This document shows positions 1 through 6,441 of a stretch of DNA of 15,999 nt, one piece after another. The notes below the pieces were generated by a model. It saw only the letters and a program-made list of their open reading frames with translations. It was not told the origin of the DNA and searched no databases. Source of the DNA: an uncultured Eubacteriales bacterium (GTDB lineage: Bacteria > Bacillota > Clostridia > Oscillospirales > Acutalibacteraceae); NCBI GenBank assembly GCA_948815685.1, contig CAQJOC010000017.1, positions 1 to 15,999 of the forward strand, in the 5' to 3' direction. The stretch's first letter is position 1. Each line of letters begins with the position of its first letter. A program made the position numbers and the translations under genes.

Positions 1-564
1 ACAAAAGAGTTTTCAGTCTCTAGAATAAGTAAATCTCCGTCTGTTTTTGATTATGACAAACTTGAATGGTTTAATGGAGAATACTTAAGGAATGAAAGCA
101 TAGAAAAATTTGTGGAACATTCGGAAAAATATATCAGGGAAGGTATAGGAGAAACCTCACTTGACATTCAGAAAATCGCTGCAGTTTTACACCAAAGAGT
201 AACAAAATTAACTCAAATTCCGGATATGATAAGTTTTTTTGCCAAACTACCTGTATATGATAAAGAACTTTTCATAAATAAAAAAAGTAAAACAAATTTA
301 GAAAATTCACTTTCTTCTTTGAAGATAGCAAAAGAAAAACTTGAGAATTTACAAAGCTGGAATTTTGAAAATCTCCATAAACTTCTTTTAAATTTAGCTT
401 CGGAACATGGGCTTAAAAACGGTACACTTATGTGGCCAATCAGAATATCGGTATCCGGAAAACAAATGACTCCCGGCGGTGCGATTGAAATACTTGATAT
501 TTTAGGAAAAGAGGAATCTATAGAGCGAATAAATATAGGGATTGAAAAACTTGAAAATATATAA
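1..564 (+). CDS. gltX: Glutamyl-tRNA synthetase, C-terminal part (5' end outside window)
   Basis: The reading frame is open from base 1 and ends at TAA 562-564, giving the last 187 residues of a protein whose start lies outside. It matches the distal part of bacterial GluRS, the class I enzyme that charges tRNA-Glu (or tRNA-Gln in organisms using the amidotransferase route). Visible marks are the segment KLEWFNGEYLR near residue 20, typical of the end of the catalytic part, and a helical anticodon-binding domain ending in MWPIRISVSGKQMTPGGAIE followed by ILGKEESIERI, the conserved GluRS tail. An internal GTG at 112 is not the start, because homology continues upstream of it. The next gene converges on it, so gltX probably ends its transcript in the following AT-rich gap, where I see no classical U-tract terminator. 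The identification is firm; the exact subtype (discriminating or not) cannot be told from this part. Confidence 0.93.
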   Translation, partial: TKEFSVSRISKSPSVFDYDKLEWFNGEYLRNESIEKFVEHSEKYIREGIGETSLDIQKIAAVLHQRVTKLTQIPDMISFFAKLPVYDKELFINKKSKTNLENSLSSLKIAKEKLENLQSWNFENLHKLLLNLASEHGLKNGTLMWPIRISVSGKQMTPGGAIEILDILGKEESIERINIGIEKLENI

Positions 565-645
565 TCAAAAATCATAATAAGAGATAAAATATTAAAAACA
601 TATCTATATAATTTAAATAAATTTCACAGATATATTTTTGATTAT
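561..645. repeat. Inverted repeat overlapping the gltX stop codon
   Basis: ATAATCAAAAAT at 561-572 is the exact reverse complement of ATTTTTGATTAT at 634-645, and an inner pair ATATCT / AGATAT lies next to the right arm. The left arm includes the gltX stop codon. The structure is AT-only in its core and has no U-run after it, so it may be a weak 3'-end hairpin of the gltX transcript or chance pairing in AT-rich DNA. Confidence 0.3.
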
Positions 646-976
646 AGAGGAATAACTATAAAAATATAAATTATAAAAAAAAGAAACACAGCAATGTCTA
701 AAAGAAAAGTAAATGTAAGATTTATAACTAAATATCTTAAAAATCGAACCAATATTTTGCAAATAAAGAGTACAAACGTTTCCCGGTTTTCTGACAGGAC
801 CATTTAGGGAAAGTCCGAAAAGAGAATCGAAAGCTTATATATAGTCCACACCGTTTTATAATAAATTTTTAATTCCACATTTTTCAAGTTAGTTTACTAT
901 AATAATTAAGAATTTCCATTGAATTATTTATACAGGTTTTCTCTATATAATCTTTGTAAGGTGCTTTCTCAAATAT
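565..976. other. Intergenic gap between converging genes; no convincing gene
   Basis: This 412-bp stretch separates gltX (+) from the leucine-rich-repeat gene (-). It is very AT-rich except for a GC-richer island at roughly 770-860, which holds short self-complementary pieces such as TTTCCC (about 779-784) against GGGAAA (about 808-813). A 37-codon ATG frame at 694-807 has no Shine-Dalgarno site and a basic, unrecognised product; I do not call it a gene. I recognise no tRNA, riboswitch or known small RNA here. Confidence 0.4.
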
Positions 977-1999
977 TTATGGGTATAAAACAATTTCATT
1001 TTCTTCTTTCAAAAAACAACTCCTGTTTTTGATTTTAGATTCTATTTTTCCTTTAAAATTTTTTATTGCCCCTTCAGGTATAATTATTTCTAAACGACGC
1101 AATTCAGGAAAAGGACTGTCTGGATAGATAAATGCATCATAAGCAAATTTTTTAGGTGGACGTTGCCCTTTAAAAATAATTTTCTCAATTCCGAAACAAT
1201 AGCCGAATGACGTAGAAGATAATTCTTTTATATTTTCCGGCAGGCATATTTCAGTCATATTGTCACACCGTGCAAACGCAGATAATCTTATAGTTTCTAA
1301 TGATGGAGGGAAGTCTGTATTTTCAAGTCTTGTGCAATTTTTAAATGCAAATTTACCAATCTTTTTGACTTTGTCTCCGAAAAATACATGCTTTAATGAC
1401 CTGCAATTTTCAAAACAACTTTCTTCTATAAATTCAAGATTTTTGGATAAAGCTATATTAGTTAATTTATCGCAATTTTTAAAAGCACCTTGTCCTAAAT
1501 ATTTTAAACTGTCCGGCAGATAAACAGCCTCTAAATTATGACACTCCGAAAAAGCAAAGTCGTCTACTATTTCAACCCCATCTGGAATCTGTAAGACACT
1601 AATATTGTTACAGTTTACAAATGAGTTTGACCCTATTGATTTAAGAGAAATCGGGAATTGAACATTTTTTAAATTGATACAGTTAAAAAATAAAAATTCT
1701 GGCAAAACAGATATATTACAATTTTTCATATCAATACTTATTAAATTCGGACAATTGGAAAATGCATTATATTTTATTCCAACAACTTTAAAATTTTTCT
1801 CTTTCCCTAAAATTGAAACTTCTTTAGGAATATTAATTTCACCATAATAGCCCTCATTTGGATTTTTTACAACTATGACTCTTTCTTCATCAATTGTTTG
1901 ATAAAAAATTCCGTCTTTAAAAAAGGCTTGTGCAAATATGAAGTTAAAATTCAAAAAAAATATTCCCCAAATACATATTGTTTTTAATAATTTATTCAT
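977..1999 (-). CDS. Secreted BspA-type leucine-rich-repeat protein
   Basis: The product is 340 aa. It starts with a Sec-type signal peptide: MNKLLK, then a hydrophobic run (ICIWGIFFLNFNFIFA) with likely cleavage near residue 24. Beyond residue ~55 there are about nine units of roughly 23 residues, each carrying an xFxxC core (NAFSNC, SFVNC, AFSEC, AFKNC, CFENC, AFARC, SFGYC) and an L/I-rich strand. This is the LRR_5/BspA pattern. Such proteins are exported and in several bacteria bind host or other bacterial surfaces; the ligand here is unknown. No LPXTG, dockerin or SLH anchor is visible, and the C-terminus ends shortly after the repeats, so it may be released or loosely attached. I chose the ATG at 1999 because GAGGAGG lies just before it; an in-frame ATG eight codons upstream lacks such a site. 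The gene faces away from the rpmG operon and shares its 250-bp upstream gap. Confidence 0.8.
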   Translation of the reverse strand: MNKLLKTICIWGIFFLNFNFIFAQAFFKDGIFYQTIDEERVIVVKNPNEGYYGEINIPKEVSILGKEKNFKVVGIKYNAFSNCPNLISIDMKNCNISVLPEFLFFNCINLKNVQFPISLKSIGSNSFVNCNNISVLQIPDGVEIVDDFAFSECHNLEAVYLPDSLKYLGQGAFKNCDKLTNIALSKNLEFIEESCFENCRSLKHVFFGDKVKKIGKFAFKNCTRLENTDFPPSLETIRLSAFARCDNMTEICLPENIKELSSTSFGYCFGIEKIIFKGQRPPKKFAYDAFIYPDSPFPELRRLEIIIPEGAIKNFKGKIESKIKNRSCFLKEENEIVLYP

Positions 2000-2151
2000 T
2001 TTTTCCTCCTCAAAAATAAACAAATAATGTTTATAATATTTGAGGTAAGGATATGTTGTTAATTTATGATAAGTAAACCAATTAAATAAATTAAAATATT
2101 TTTTGTCTTTAATTTAGATTTATTTTGACTGCTCATGTTGTCGAAAATAGC

Positions 2152-2180
2152 TTGACGTGAGAAAAAATATATGGTAAAAT
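2152..2180 (+). promoter_or_regulatory. Sigma-A type promoter of the rpmG-secE-nusG-rplKA operon
   Basis: TTGACG at 2152-2157 and TAAAAT at 2175-2180 are separated by exactly 17 bp, and the -10 box is preceded by TGG, an extended -10. This is the best promoter-like sequence upstream of rpmG and would start RNA near 2187. Confidence 0.7.
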
Positions 2181-2185
2181 TTTTA

Positions 2186-2265
2186 TTACCTCAGGAGAGT
2201 ACCAAGTTATTTTCCCTTGAGGGAGGTAAATAATGATTTATCAATTGTAAATTGGAGGTGCCGTA
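2186..2265 (+). promoter_or_regulatory. Structured 5' leader of rpmG with an internal ribosome site
   Basis: TTACCTC at 2186-2192 can pair with GAGGTAA at 2223-2229. That right arm contains the Shine-Dalgarno site (GGGAGG, 2221-2226) of a five-codon frame at 2233-2250. An alternative pairing, CTCAGG (2190-2195) with CCTTGAG (2215-2221), is also possible. The predicted RNA start is at the base of the first stem. A second Shine-Dalgarno site, GGAGG at 2254-2258, serves rpmG. The layout is compatible with translational or attenuation-type control, but no known leader class is recognised. Confidence 0.4.
2233..2250 (+). CDS. Possible five-residue leader peptide (MIYQL)
   Basis: The frame is ATG ATT TAT CAA TTG TAA. 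It is preceded by GGGAGG with a six-base spacer, which is a better-placed ribosome site than many real genes in this window have. The stop lies 15 bases before the rpmG ATG, and the intervening GGAGG serves rpmG. Translation of so short a frame cannot be shown from sequence; it could instead be a standby ribosome site. Confidence 0.25.
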   Translation: MIYQL

Positions 2266-2415
2266 ATGAGCGAGCAAGTAATATTAGCTTGCACTGTGTG
2301 TAAAAGACATAATTATTCAACAATGAAGAATAAAAAAAATGTCCCGGAAAAAATGACATTGAGCAAGTATTGTAAATTTTGCAAAAGACATATTTTACAT
2401 GGAGAGATTAAATAG
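2266..2415 (+). CDS. rpmG: 50S ribosomal protein L33
   Basis: This 49-residue protein of the large ribosomal subunit begins MSEQVILACTVCKRHNYST and carries two Cys pairs: CTVC near residues 9-12 and CKFC near 36-39. These form the zinc-binding (C+) version of L33. The length and the end KRHILHGEIK fit the family well. The ATG follows GGAGG with a 7-base spacer. It is the first real gene of the operon and lies 22 bp before secE. The order rpmG-secE-nusG-rplK-rplA is standard in Firmicutes, which supports the call. The presence of the zinc form suggests no dependence on a zinc-free paralogue at this locus, but a second rpmG elsewhere cannot be excluded. Confidence 0.93.
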   Translation: MSEQVILACTVCKRHNYSTMKNKKNVPEKMTLSKYCKFCKRHILHGEIK

Positions 2416-2437
2416 GTATTAAGGGAGGTCAGGATTA

Positions 2438-2653
2438 ATGGCAGACAAAAAAACGAATATCTTTGAAAAAATCAAAAATATTTTTACTGATTTTAAAAAT
2501 GAAATAAGGCGAATTATATGGCCTACACCTAAAATGACTTTTAAAAATACCGGAATAGTCTTTGCCACAATTCTGATTGTTGGGACTTTTGTTTTTTTAT
2601 TAGATTTTGCAATGACGAACATTTTAGGTCTGATTATGTCGGTATCTAAATAG
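2438..2653 (+). CDS. secE: Preprotein translocase subunit SecE
   Basis: The 71-aa product is a single-span SecE of the short Gram-positive type. A charged amphipathic N-terminal half contains the conserved EIRRIIWPT motif (residues ~25-33, the cytoplasmic hinge that contacts SecY). One membrane helix follows (about residues 41-63, GIVFATILIVGTFVFLLDFA). SecE clamps the two halves of the SecY channel in the SecYEG translocon. AGGGAGG lies 10 bases before the ATG. The gene sits between rpmG and nusG with 22- and 25-bp gaps, so it is co-transcribed with them. Confidence 0.93.
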   Translation: MADKKTNIFEKIKNIFTDFKNEIRRIIWPTPKMTFKNTGIVFATILIVGTFVFLLDFAMTNILGLIMSVSK

Positions 2654-2678
2654 ATGTGTCCGAAAGGAAATATAATTT

Positions 2679-3218
2679 ATGTTAGAGAAAATTAACGAAG
2701 AGGCTAAGTGGTATGTTGTTTATACATATCCTGGATATGAAAATAAAGTTGCTTCGAATTTACAAAAGACGGTTGAAAATCGTCATCTTGAAAATTTAAT
2801 ATTAGAAATACATGTACCGACGGAAACCGTTGTTGAAGTAAAGGATAATAAAAAACGAGAAGTTGAAAGAAAAACCTTTCCGGGATATGTTCTCATAAGA
2901 ATGGTGCTAACTGATGAAACTTGGTATATAGTACGCAATACGAGAGGATGCAGGGGCTTTGTAGGAGGAGAATCTCCAACTAAACCGTCGTCCATCAGTG
3001 ATGAAGAAGTTGCTGCATTGCTAGGAACAAATCGTAAAAATATCGAGGTAAATTATTCAGAAGGAAATTCCGTAAGAATAGTAAGTGGTTCTTTTGAAGA
3101 TTTTGTTGGAACTGTAGACCGAATAGACAAAGTTAAAAATATTGTTAATGTGACTGTTTCGATGTTTGGTAGAGATACTCCGGTAGAGTTGGAACTAAGT
3201 CAGGTTGAGCCAATATAG
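2679..3218 (+). CDS. nusG: Transcription termination/antitermination factor NusG
   Basis: The product is 179 aa, the usual length. The N-terminal NGN domain (residues ~10-115) carries KWYVVYTYPGYENKVASNL and FPGYVLIRM, and binds the RNA polymerase clamp. A C-terminal KOW domain (about residues 125-179) shows VRIVSGSFEDFVGTVDRID and contacts ribosomal protein S10 or Rho. NusG modulates pausing and couples transcription to translation. The start at 2679 has a modest ribosome site (AAAGGA about ten bases upstream). A 96-bp gap with a hairpin separates it from rplK. The identification is secure from both sequence and operon position. Confidence 0.95.
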   Translation: MLEKINEEAKWYVVYTYPGYENKVASNLQKTVENRHLENLILEIHVPTETVVEVKDNKKREVERKTFPGYVLIRMVLTDETWYIVRNTRGCRGFVGGESPTKPSSISDEEVAALLGTNRKNIEVNYSEGNSVRIVSGSFEDFVGTVDRIDKVKNIVNVTVSMFGRDTPVELELSQVEPI

Positions 3219-3262
3219 TTTAGATAATGTGATTAAAATTTAAAAATATGGTTGTGTTTTAA

Positions 3263-3294
3263 GCGGTAAGGGTTAAATATACCTTTTGTACCGC
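3263..3294 (+). promoter_or_regulatory. Hairpin in the nusG-rplK spacer
   Basis: GCGGTA at 3263-3268 pairs exactly with TACCGC at 3289-3294. An inner AGG (3269-3271) / CCT (3282-3284) pair can extend the stem. No U-tract follows, so it is not an intrinsic terminator. It ends seven bases before the GGAGG site of rplK, a position suited to translational control of rplK-rplA. In some bacteria L1 binds the rplK leader and represses its own operon, but I do not see a clear L1-site consensus here. Confidence 0.4.
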
Positions 3295-3314
3295 AAATAT
3301 GGAGGTGCAAAAAT

Positions 3315-3740
3315 TTGGAGAAGAAGATAAATGCGATAGTAAAATTACAAATTCCGGCAGGTAAAGCAACCCCAGCCCCACCTGTGGGTTCAGCACTTGG
3401 ACCGCATGGTATAAATATTATGGCTTTTACAAAAGAATTTAATGATAAAACTAAAAATGACGCTGGGATGATAATTCCGATTGTTATGACTATTTATGCA
3501 GACAGGTCTTTTACTTTTATTACAAAAACTCCGCCAGCGGCAGTTTTAATAAAGAAAGCGTGTTCTATTGAAAAAGGAGCGGGAGAGCCGAATAAAAATA
3601 AAGTAGCTAAAATAACCAGAGTTCAGTTGGAAGAAATCGCTAAATATAAGATGCCAGATTTAAACGCATCTGGTCTAGAGTCTGCTGTAAGCATGATTGC
3701 AGGAACAGCGAGAAGTATGGGAGTAGAAGTAGCAAATTAA
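3315..3740 (+). CDS. rplK: 50S ribosomal protein L11
   Basis: The 141-aa product is standard for L11, part of the GTPase-associated centre with 23S rRNA and the L7/L12 stalk. The N-terminal domain has KLQIPAGKATPAPPVGSALG and GPHGINIMAF, including the proline-rich switch. The C-terminal rRNA-binding domain includes TPPAAVLIKKA and ends with DLNASGLESAVSMIAGTARS. Translation begins at TTG 3315-3317, preceded by GGAGGTG with a seven-base spacer; no ATG fits the conserved N-terminus. The gene is co-directional with rplA, 54 bp upstream of it. That spacer holds a small hairpin (TTTCCT 3743-3748 / AGGAAA 3754-3759). The identification is certain. Confidence 0.96.
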   Translation: MEKKINAIVKLQIPAGKATPAPPVGSALGPHGINIMAFTKEFNDKTKNDAGMIIPIVMTIYADRSFTFITKTPPAAVLIKKACSIEKGAGEPNKNKVAKITRVQLEEIAKYKMPDLNASGLESAVSMIAGTARSMGVEVAN

Positions 3741-3794
3741 GGTTTCCTGTGGGAGGAAAACATCCGATTTACCACTTTTTAGGGAGGAAAATTA

Positions 3795-4487
3795 ATGAAA
3801 CATGGTAAAAAATATTTAGAAAGCATGAAATTATTTGATAAAAATATGCTGTATGGTGCCGCTGAAGCGATGAAATTTTGTGTTGATACAGCGAAGGCCA
3901 AATTTGATGAAACTATTGAAATTCATATAAAATTAGGGGTTGATTCAAGACACGCCGACCAGCAAGTTCGTGGAGCGGTTGTTTTACCTAATGGTACCGG
4001 TAAAAATATAAAGGTTTTGGCAATTTGCCGTGGAGAGGGAGAAAGGTTAGCAAAAGAAGCTGGGGCTGACTATATTGGTGCAGAAGACATGGTTGCAAAA
4101 ATACAAAATGAAAATTGGATGGATTTTGATGTATTGGTAACAACTCCTGATATGATGGGAATGGTCGGACGTCTCGGACGTGTTCTAGGACCTAGAGGTT
4201 TGATGCCTAATCCTAAAGCTGGAACCGTTTCTACAGATATTTTTAAAGCGGTTAAAGAAGTGAAAGCCGGAAAAATAGAATATCGTCTCGATAAAACAAA
4301 TATAATGCATTGTCCATTGGGCAAAGCTTCTTTTGGAGTAGAGAAATTGTTAGAAAATTTCGATGCTTTAATAGATGCCGTTATAAAAGCAAAGCCTGAG
4401 GCAACTAAGGGACAATATATAAGATCCTGTGTTGTAGCTTCCACTATGGGACCAGGAATAAGAATAAATCCTAACAGAGTTATGTGA
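3795..4487 (+). CDS. rplA: 50S ribosomal protein L1
   Basis: The product is 230 aa, the full family length. It begins MKHGKKYLESMKLFDKN and carries the L1 landmark blocks VLPNGTGKNIKVLAI, TTPDMMGMVGRLGRVLGPRG, LMPNPKAGTVS and the C-terminal STMGPGIRINPN. L1 forms the mobile stalk that escorts tRNA out of the E site. In several bacteria it also represses its own mRNA. AGGGAGG lies 8 bases before the ATG. It is the last gene of this operon here: rplJ and rplL, which normally follow it, are absent, and the next gene converges from the opposite strand only ~95 bp away. The hairpin just after the stop lacks a U-tract on this strand. Confidence 0.96.
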   Translation: MKHGKKYLESMKLFDKNMLYGAAEAMKFCVDTAKAKFDETIEIHIKLGVDSRHADQQVRGAVVLPNGTGKNIKVLAICRGEGERLAKEAGADYIGAEDMVAKIQNENWMDFDVLVTTPDMMGMVGRLGRVLGPRGLMPNPKAGTVSTDIFKAVKEVKAGKIEYRLDKTNIMHCPLGKASFGVEKLLENFDALIDAVIKAKPEATKGQYIRSCVVASTMGPGIRINPNRVM

Positions 4488-4488
4488 T

Positions 4489-4529
4489 AAAAAAGGCTAA
4501 ACATCACCCAGCTAGGCTGGAGGATGTTT
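4489..4529 (-). terminator. Intrinsic terminator of the PI-PLC gene
   Basis: On the minus strand a strong stem forms from AAACATC (4499-4505) with GATGTTT (4523-4529) and CCAGC (4508-4512) with GCTGG (4516-4520), with a small internal mismatch and a three-base loop. Four bases later on that strand come six T residues (4494-4489). On the plus strand the same hairpin follows rplA directly but is not followed by a T-run, so it would be weaker there. Confidence 0.75.
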
Positions 4530-4581
4530 ATTGATATCCTCTTGCAATTTTCCCTCTTTTCTTTGTCATTTTCTTATTTTA

Positions 4582-6168
4582 TTACATCTTTCTTTCTATT
4601 GGTGGGATCCTTTTCTTGTTTAAATCTACAAGCCTTTCATTAAATTTAGAAACTTTTCTATGGCTTGAATTATCGCTGGAAACAATATTAGGCCATTCAC
4701 CATTTAACCTTTTATCTAATTCCTCCATATTTTTAAGGAAACTTCCTTTGACAGCTTCTTCTACAGGTCTGGAATGAACTGAACCTTTAAGGATAGTTTT
4801 AATCCCCGGGGTGTGAATTGGAGAAATTGAAATAAGCTTATCTTTGCTTTTTGCTTTTGCATATTCTTCCTCTTTATCGATTAAAATTTGGTCATTTCCG
4901 GATTGTCTAGTTTTAGGATTAAAAGCTCCTAACGTAATATTGCATACAGAAAAATTTCTAATGTTTTTTTTGTAATAAATTAATATTTGTTTACCTTCGC
5001 CCAAAATTTCATATAAAGTTATATCTCTAATGTTAAATTTCCCTTCAGGTCCGGGCCAATAGATAAGGGGTAAAAAAGTGTCTCTAACTCTCTTTATGTT
5101 TCTGAATTTTTCAATATCTTTTCCCGTTGCTTGTACTGCTATCAAAATAATTTCCTTGGGATGCTCTCTCAAAAATTTTACAATACCATCTATTACTTCT
5201 AATACAGAACCACCGTTAACAATTCCATGAAATATGACTAAAACCCCATTAACCTCCCTAAATCTCAAATCTAAACGTCTTACGCCTGCTTTCAACTGAG
5301 CTATAACATTTCCTGTTTGAGTCTGAGCTATTTTTCCGACTATATCAGTATTAGTCACCGGTCTCATAGTATATGTTCCGGTATCATGCGAACCCGGAAT
5401 TATAAGGTCGGCCAGCGTTAATTTTTCAGGTTGACTTGAAAAATCTAATAAATCTTCCATCCAATATTCAGGTTGACTTGAAAAATTCAATAAATCTTTT
5501 ATCCAATATTCAAGTTTTTCCATACGCCTCTTTAATTTTTCGTCTACACAATCATATATTTTTCCACTTCTGCTTTCTCTGATATCTTTCAGATATGGTT
5601 TTCCAAAAAATGCCAAAAATTTTCTCCACCAAGGAAATTCAGGATAGCAATATTTTCTTTTAGCAATATTAAATTGTCTTTTGGCATCCTTTATAAGTTC
5701 CCTTTTTTTCTTTTTAAAATTTGTTTCTGCCAACTCCTGAGGCGTCAAAATTTTATTGGTCGAATATTTTTTATATTTAATTAAAAAAGCTACGCTTATT
5801 CTTTTGTTTTTAGGTAAATTCGAATTAATTTCTTCAATAAAATATGAAAGATTTTTAAAATAGTATTTAAAATTTTTATAATCCAATATTTGTTTATCTG
5901 CAATTTCTAATTCTTTTAATTGAACTTTAAGAAGATGTTGTAATTTTGTTTCTTCCTTTTTTAAAAATTTAATTTTATTTTTTAACTCAGCTATTTGTTG
6001 TCTAGACAATATTTTCTTTTTATATTTCAATTCAGTCTGTGCCTGCTTTAGCTCTAATTTTTTTTCATCAATTAAAACATTATAATATCTTCTCACCTTT
6101 TTTATAGTGTACCTATTATGTTTTCTAAACCACTCTTTTGCACTTAAATCTAATTTTTCATATGGCAT
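4582..6168 (-). CDS. PI-PLC X-domain protein with long coiled-coil N-terminal half
   Basis: The product is 528 aa from the ATG at 6168, which has GGAGAGGG just upstream; a TTG 21 codons further up (6231) is in frame but has no ribosome site. The C-terminal half is a PI-specific phospholipase C X domain: IPGSHDTGTY has the first catalytic His (residue ~261), GVRRLDLRFR supplies the Asp/Arg of the active site, and VIFHGIV the second catalytic His (~314). HPKEIILIAV and IVSSDN follow family positions. Known members cleave phosphatidylinositol or GPI anchors and use no calcium. The N-terminal ~220 residues are Lys/Glu-rich with a predicted coiled coil (LKQAQTELKYKKKIL onward) and match no domain I know. 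No signal peptide is seen, unlike the secreted PI-PLCs of Bacillus and Listeria. A 14-residue tandem repeat precedes the catalytic part. The substrate and site of action are unknown. Confidence 0.75.
   Translation of the reverse strand: MPYEKLDLSAKEWFRKHNRYTIKKVRRYYNVLIDEKKLELKQAQTELKYKKKILSRQQIAELKNKIKFLKKEETKLQHLLKVQLKELEIADKQILDYKNFKYYFKNLSYFIEEINSNLPKNKRISVAFLIKYKKYSTNKILTPQELAETNFKKKKRELIKDAKRQFNIAKRKYCYPEFPWWRKFLAFFGKPYLKDIRESRSGKIYDCVDEKLKRRMEKLEYWIKDLLNFSSQPEYWMEDLLDFSSQPEKLTLADLIIPGSHDTGTYTMRPVTNTDIVGKIAQTQTGNVIAQLKAGVRRLDLRFREVNGVLVIFHGIVNGGSVLEVIDGIVKFLREHPKEIILIAVQATGKDIEKFRNIKRVRDTFLPLIYWPGPEGKFNIRDITLYEILGEGKQILIYYKKNIRNFSVCNITLGAFNPKTRQSGNDQILIDKEEEYAKAKSKDKLISISPIHTPGIKTILKGSVHSRPVEEAVKGSFLKNMEELDKRLNGEWPNIVSSDNSSHRKVSKFNERLVDLNKKRIPPIERKM
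5429..5512. repeat. 42-bp in-frame tandem duplication in the PI-PLC gene
   Basis: Two head-to-tail copies (5429-5470 and 5471-5512) differ at only a few bases and together encode EYWIKDLLNFSSQP followed by EYWMEDLLDFSSQP. The unit is a multiple of three, so the frame is kept. It lies at the junction between the Lys-rich N-terminal half and the catalytic domain. Confidence 0.85.
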
Positions 6169-6374
6169 AAATTTCCCTCTCCAAGCTTTTAACAGTGCAT
6201 CATCGATAGGATTGAAAGAATATCTTTGCAAGTTAAGAATTTAAAAACTAAAATCCATGCAAAAACTTTTAATATGGAAATTCCATTGGAGTCGATATTT
6301 AAATTAAATTATTAAACCGATATTTTTAAACATTTCTCATTAATTAAATTTACTCATCTGTCCAGATTTGTTAA

Positions 6375-6417
6375 CATTATACAATTAAAATTCCGTACTC
6401 CGTTTAATTGTATAATG
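6375..6417. repeat. Perfect 15-bp inverted repeat
   Basis: CATTATACAATTAAA (6375-6389) and TTTAATTGTATAATG (6403-6417) are exact reverse complements with a 13-base loop. It lies 3' of the acyltransferase gene and about 200 bp upstream of the PI-PLC start, both on the minus strand. No T-run follows on the minus strand. It could be an AT-rich transcript-end hairpin or an operator-like palindrome. A smaller palindrome, ATGGAAATTCCAT, lies at 6274-6286 in the same gap. Confidence 0.5.
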
Positions 6418-6441
6418 AAAATATATAAAGAAAAAATTTTT

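Noticed and set aside
694..807. 37-codon ATG frame, basic product
   Set aside because: No Shine-Dalgarno site, no recognisable family, overlaps the unexplained GC-richer island; insufficient for a gene call.
790..855. Possible RNase P-like motif (GGGAAAGTCC)
   Set aside because: Only a short resemblance; the remaining conserved segments of RNase P RNA are absent and the gap is too small.
4499..4529. Hairpin as terminator of rplA on the plus strand
   Set aside because: No T-run follows on the plus strand; the T-run lies on the minus-strand side, so it is assigned to the PI-PLC gene.
6169..6231. 21-codon upstream extension of the PI-PLC gene to a TTG
   Set aside because: No ribosome site before the TTG, which lies just after an in-frame stop; the ATG at 6168 has GGAGAGGG upstream. 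Kept as an alternative only.
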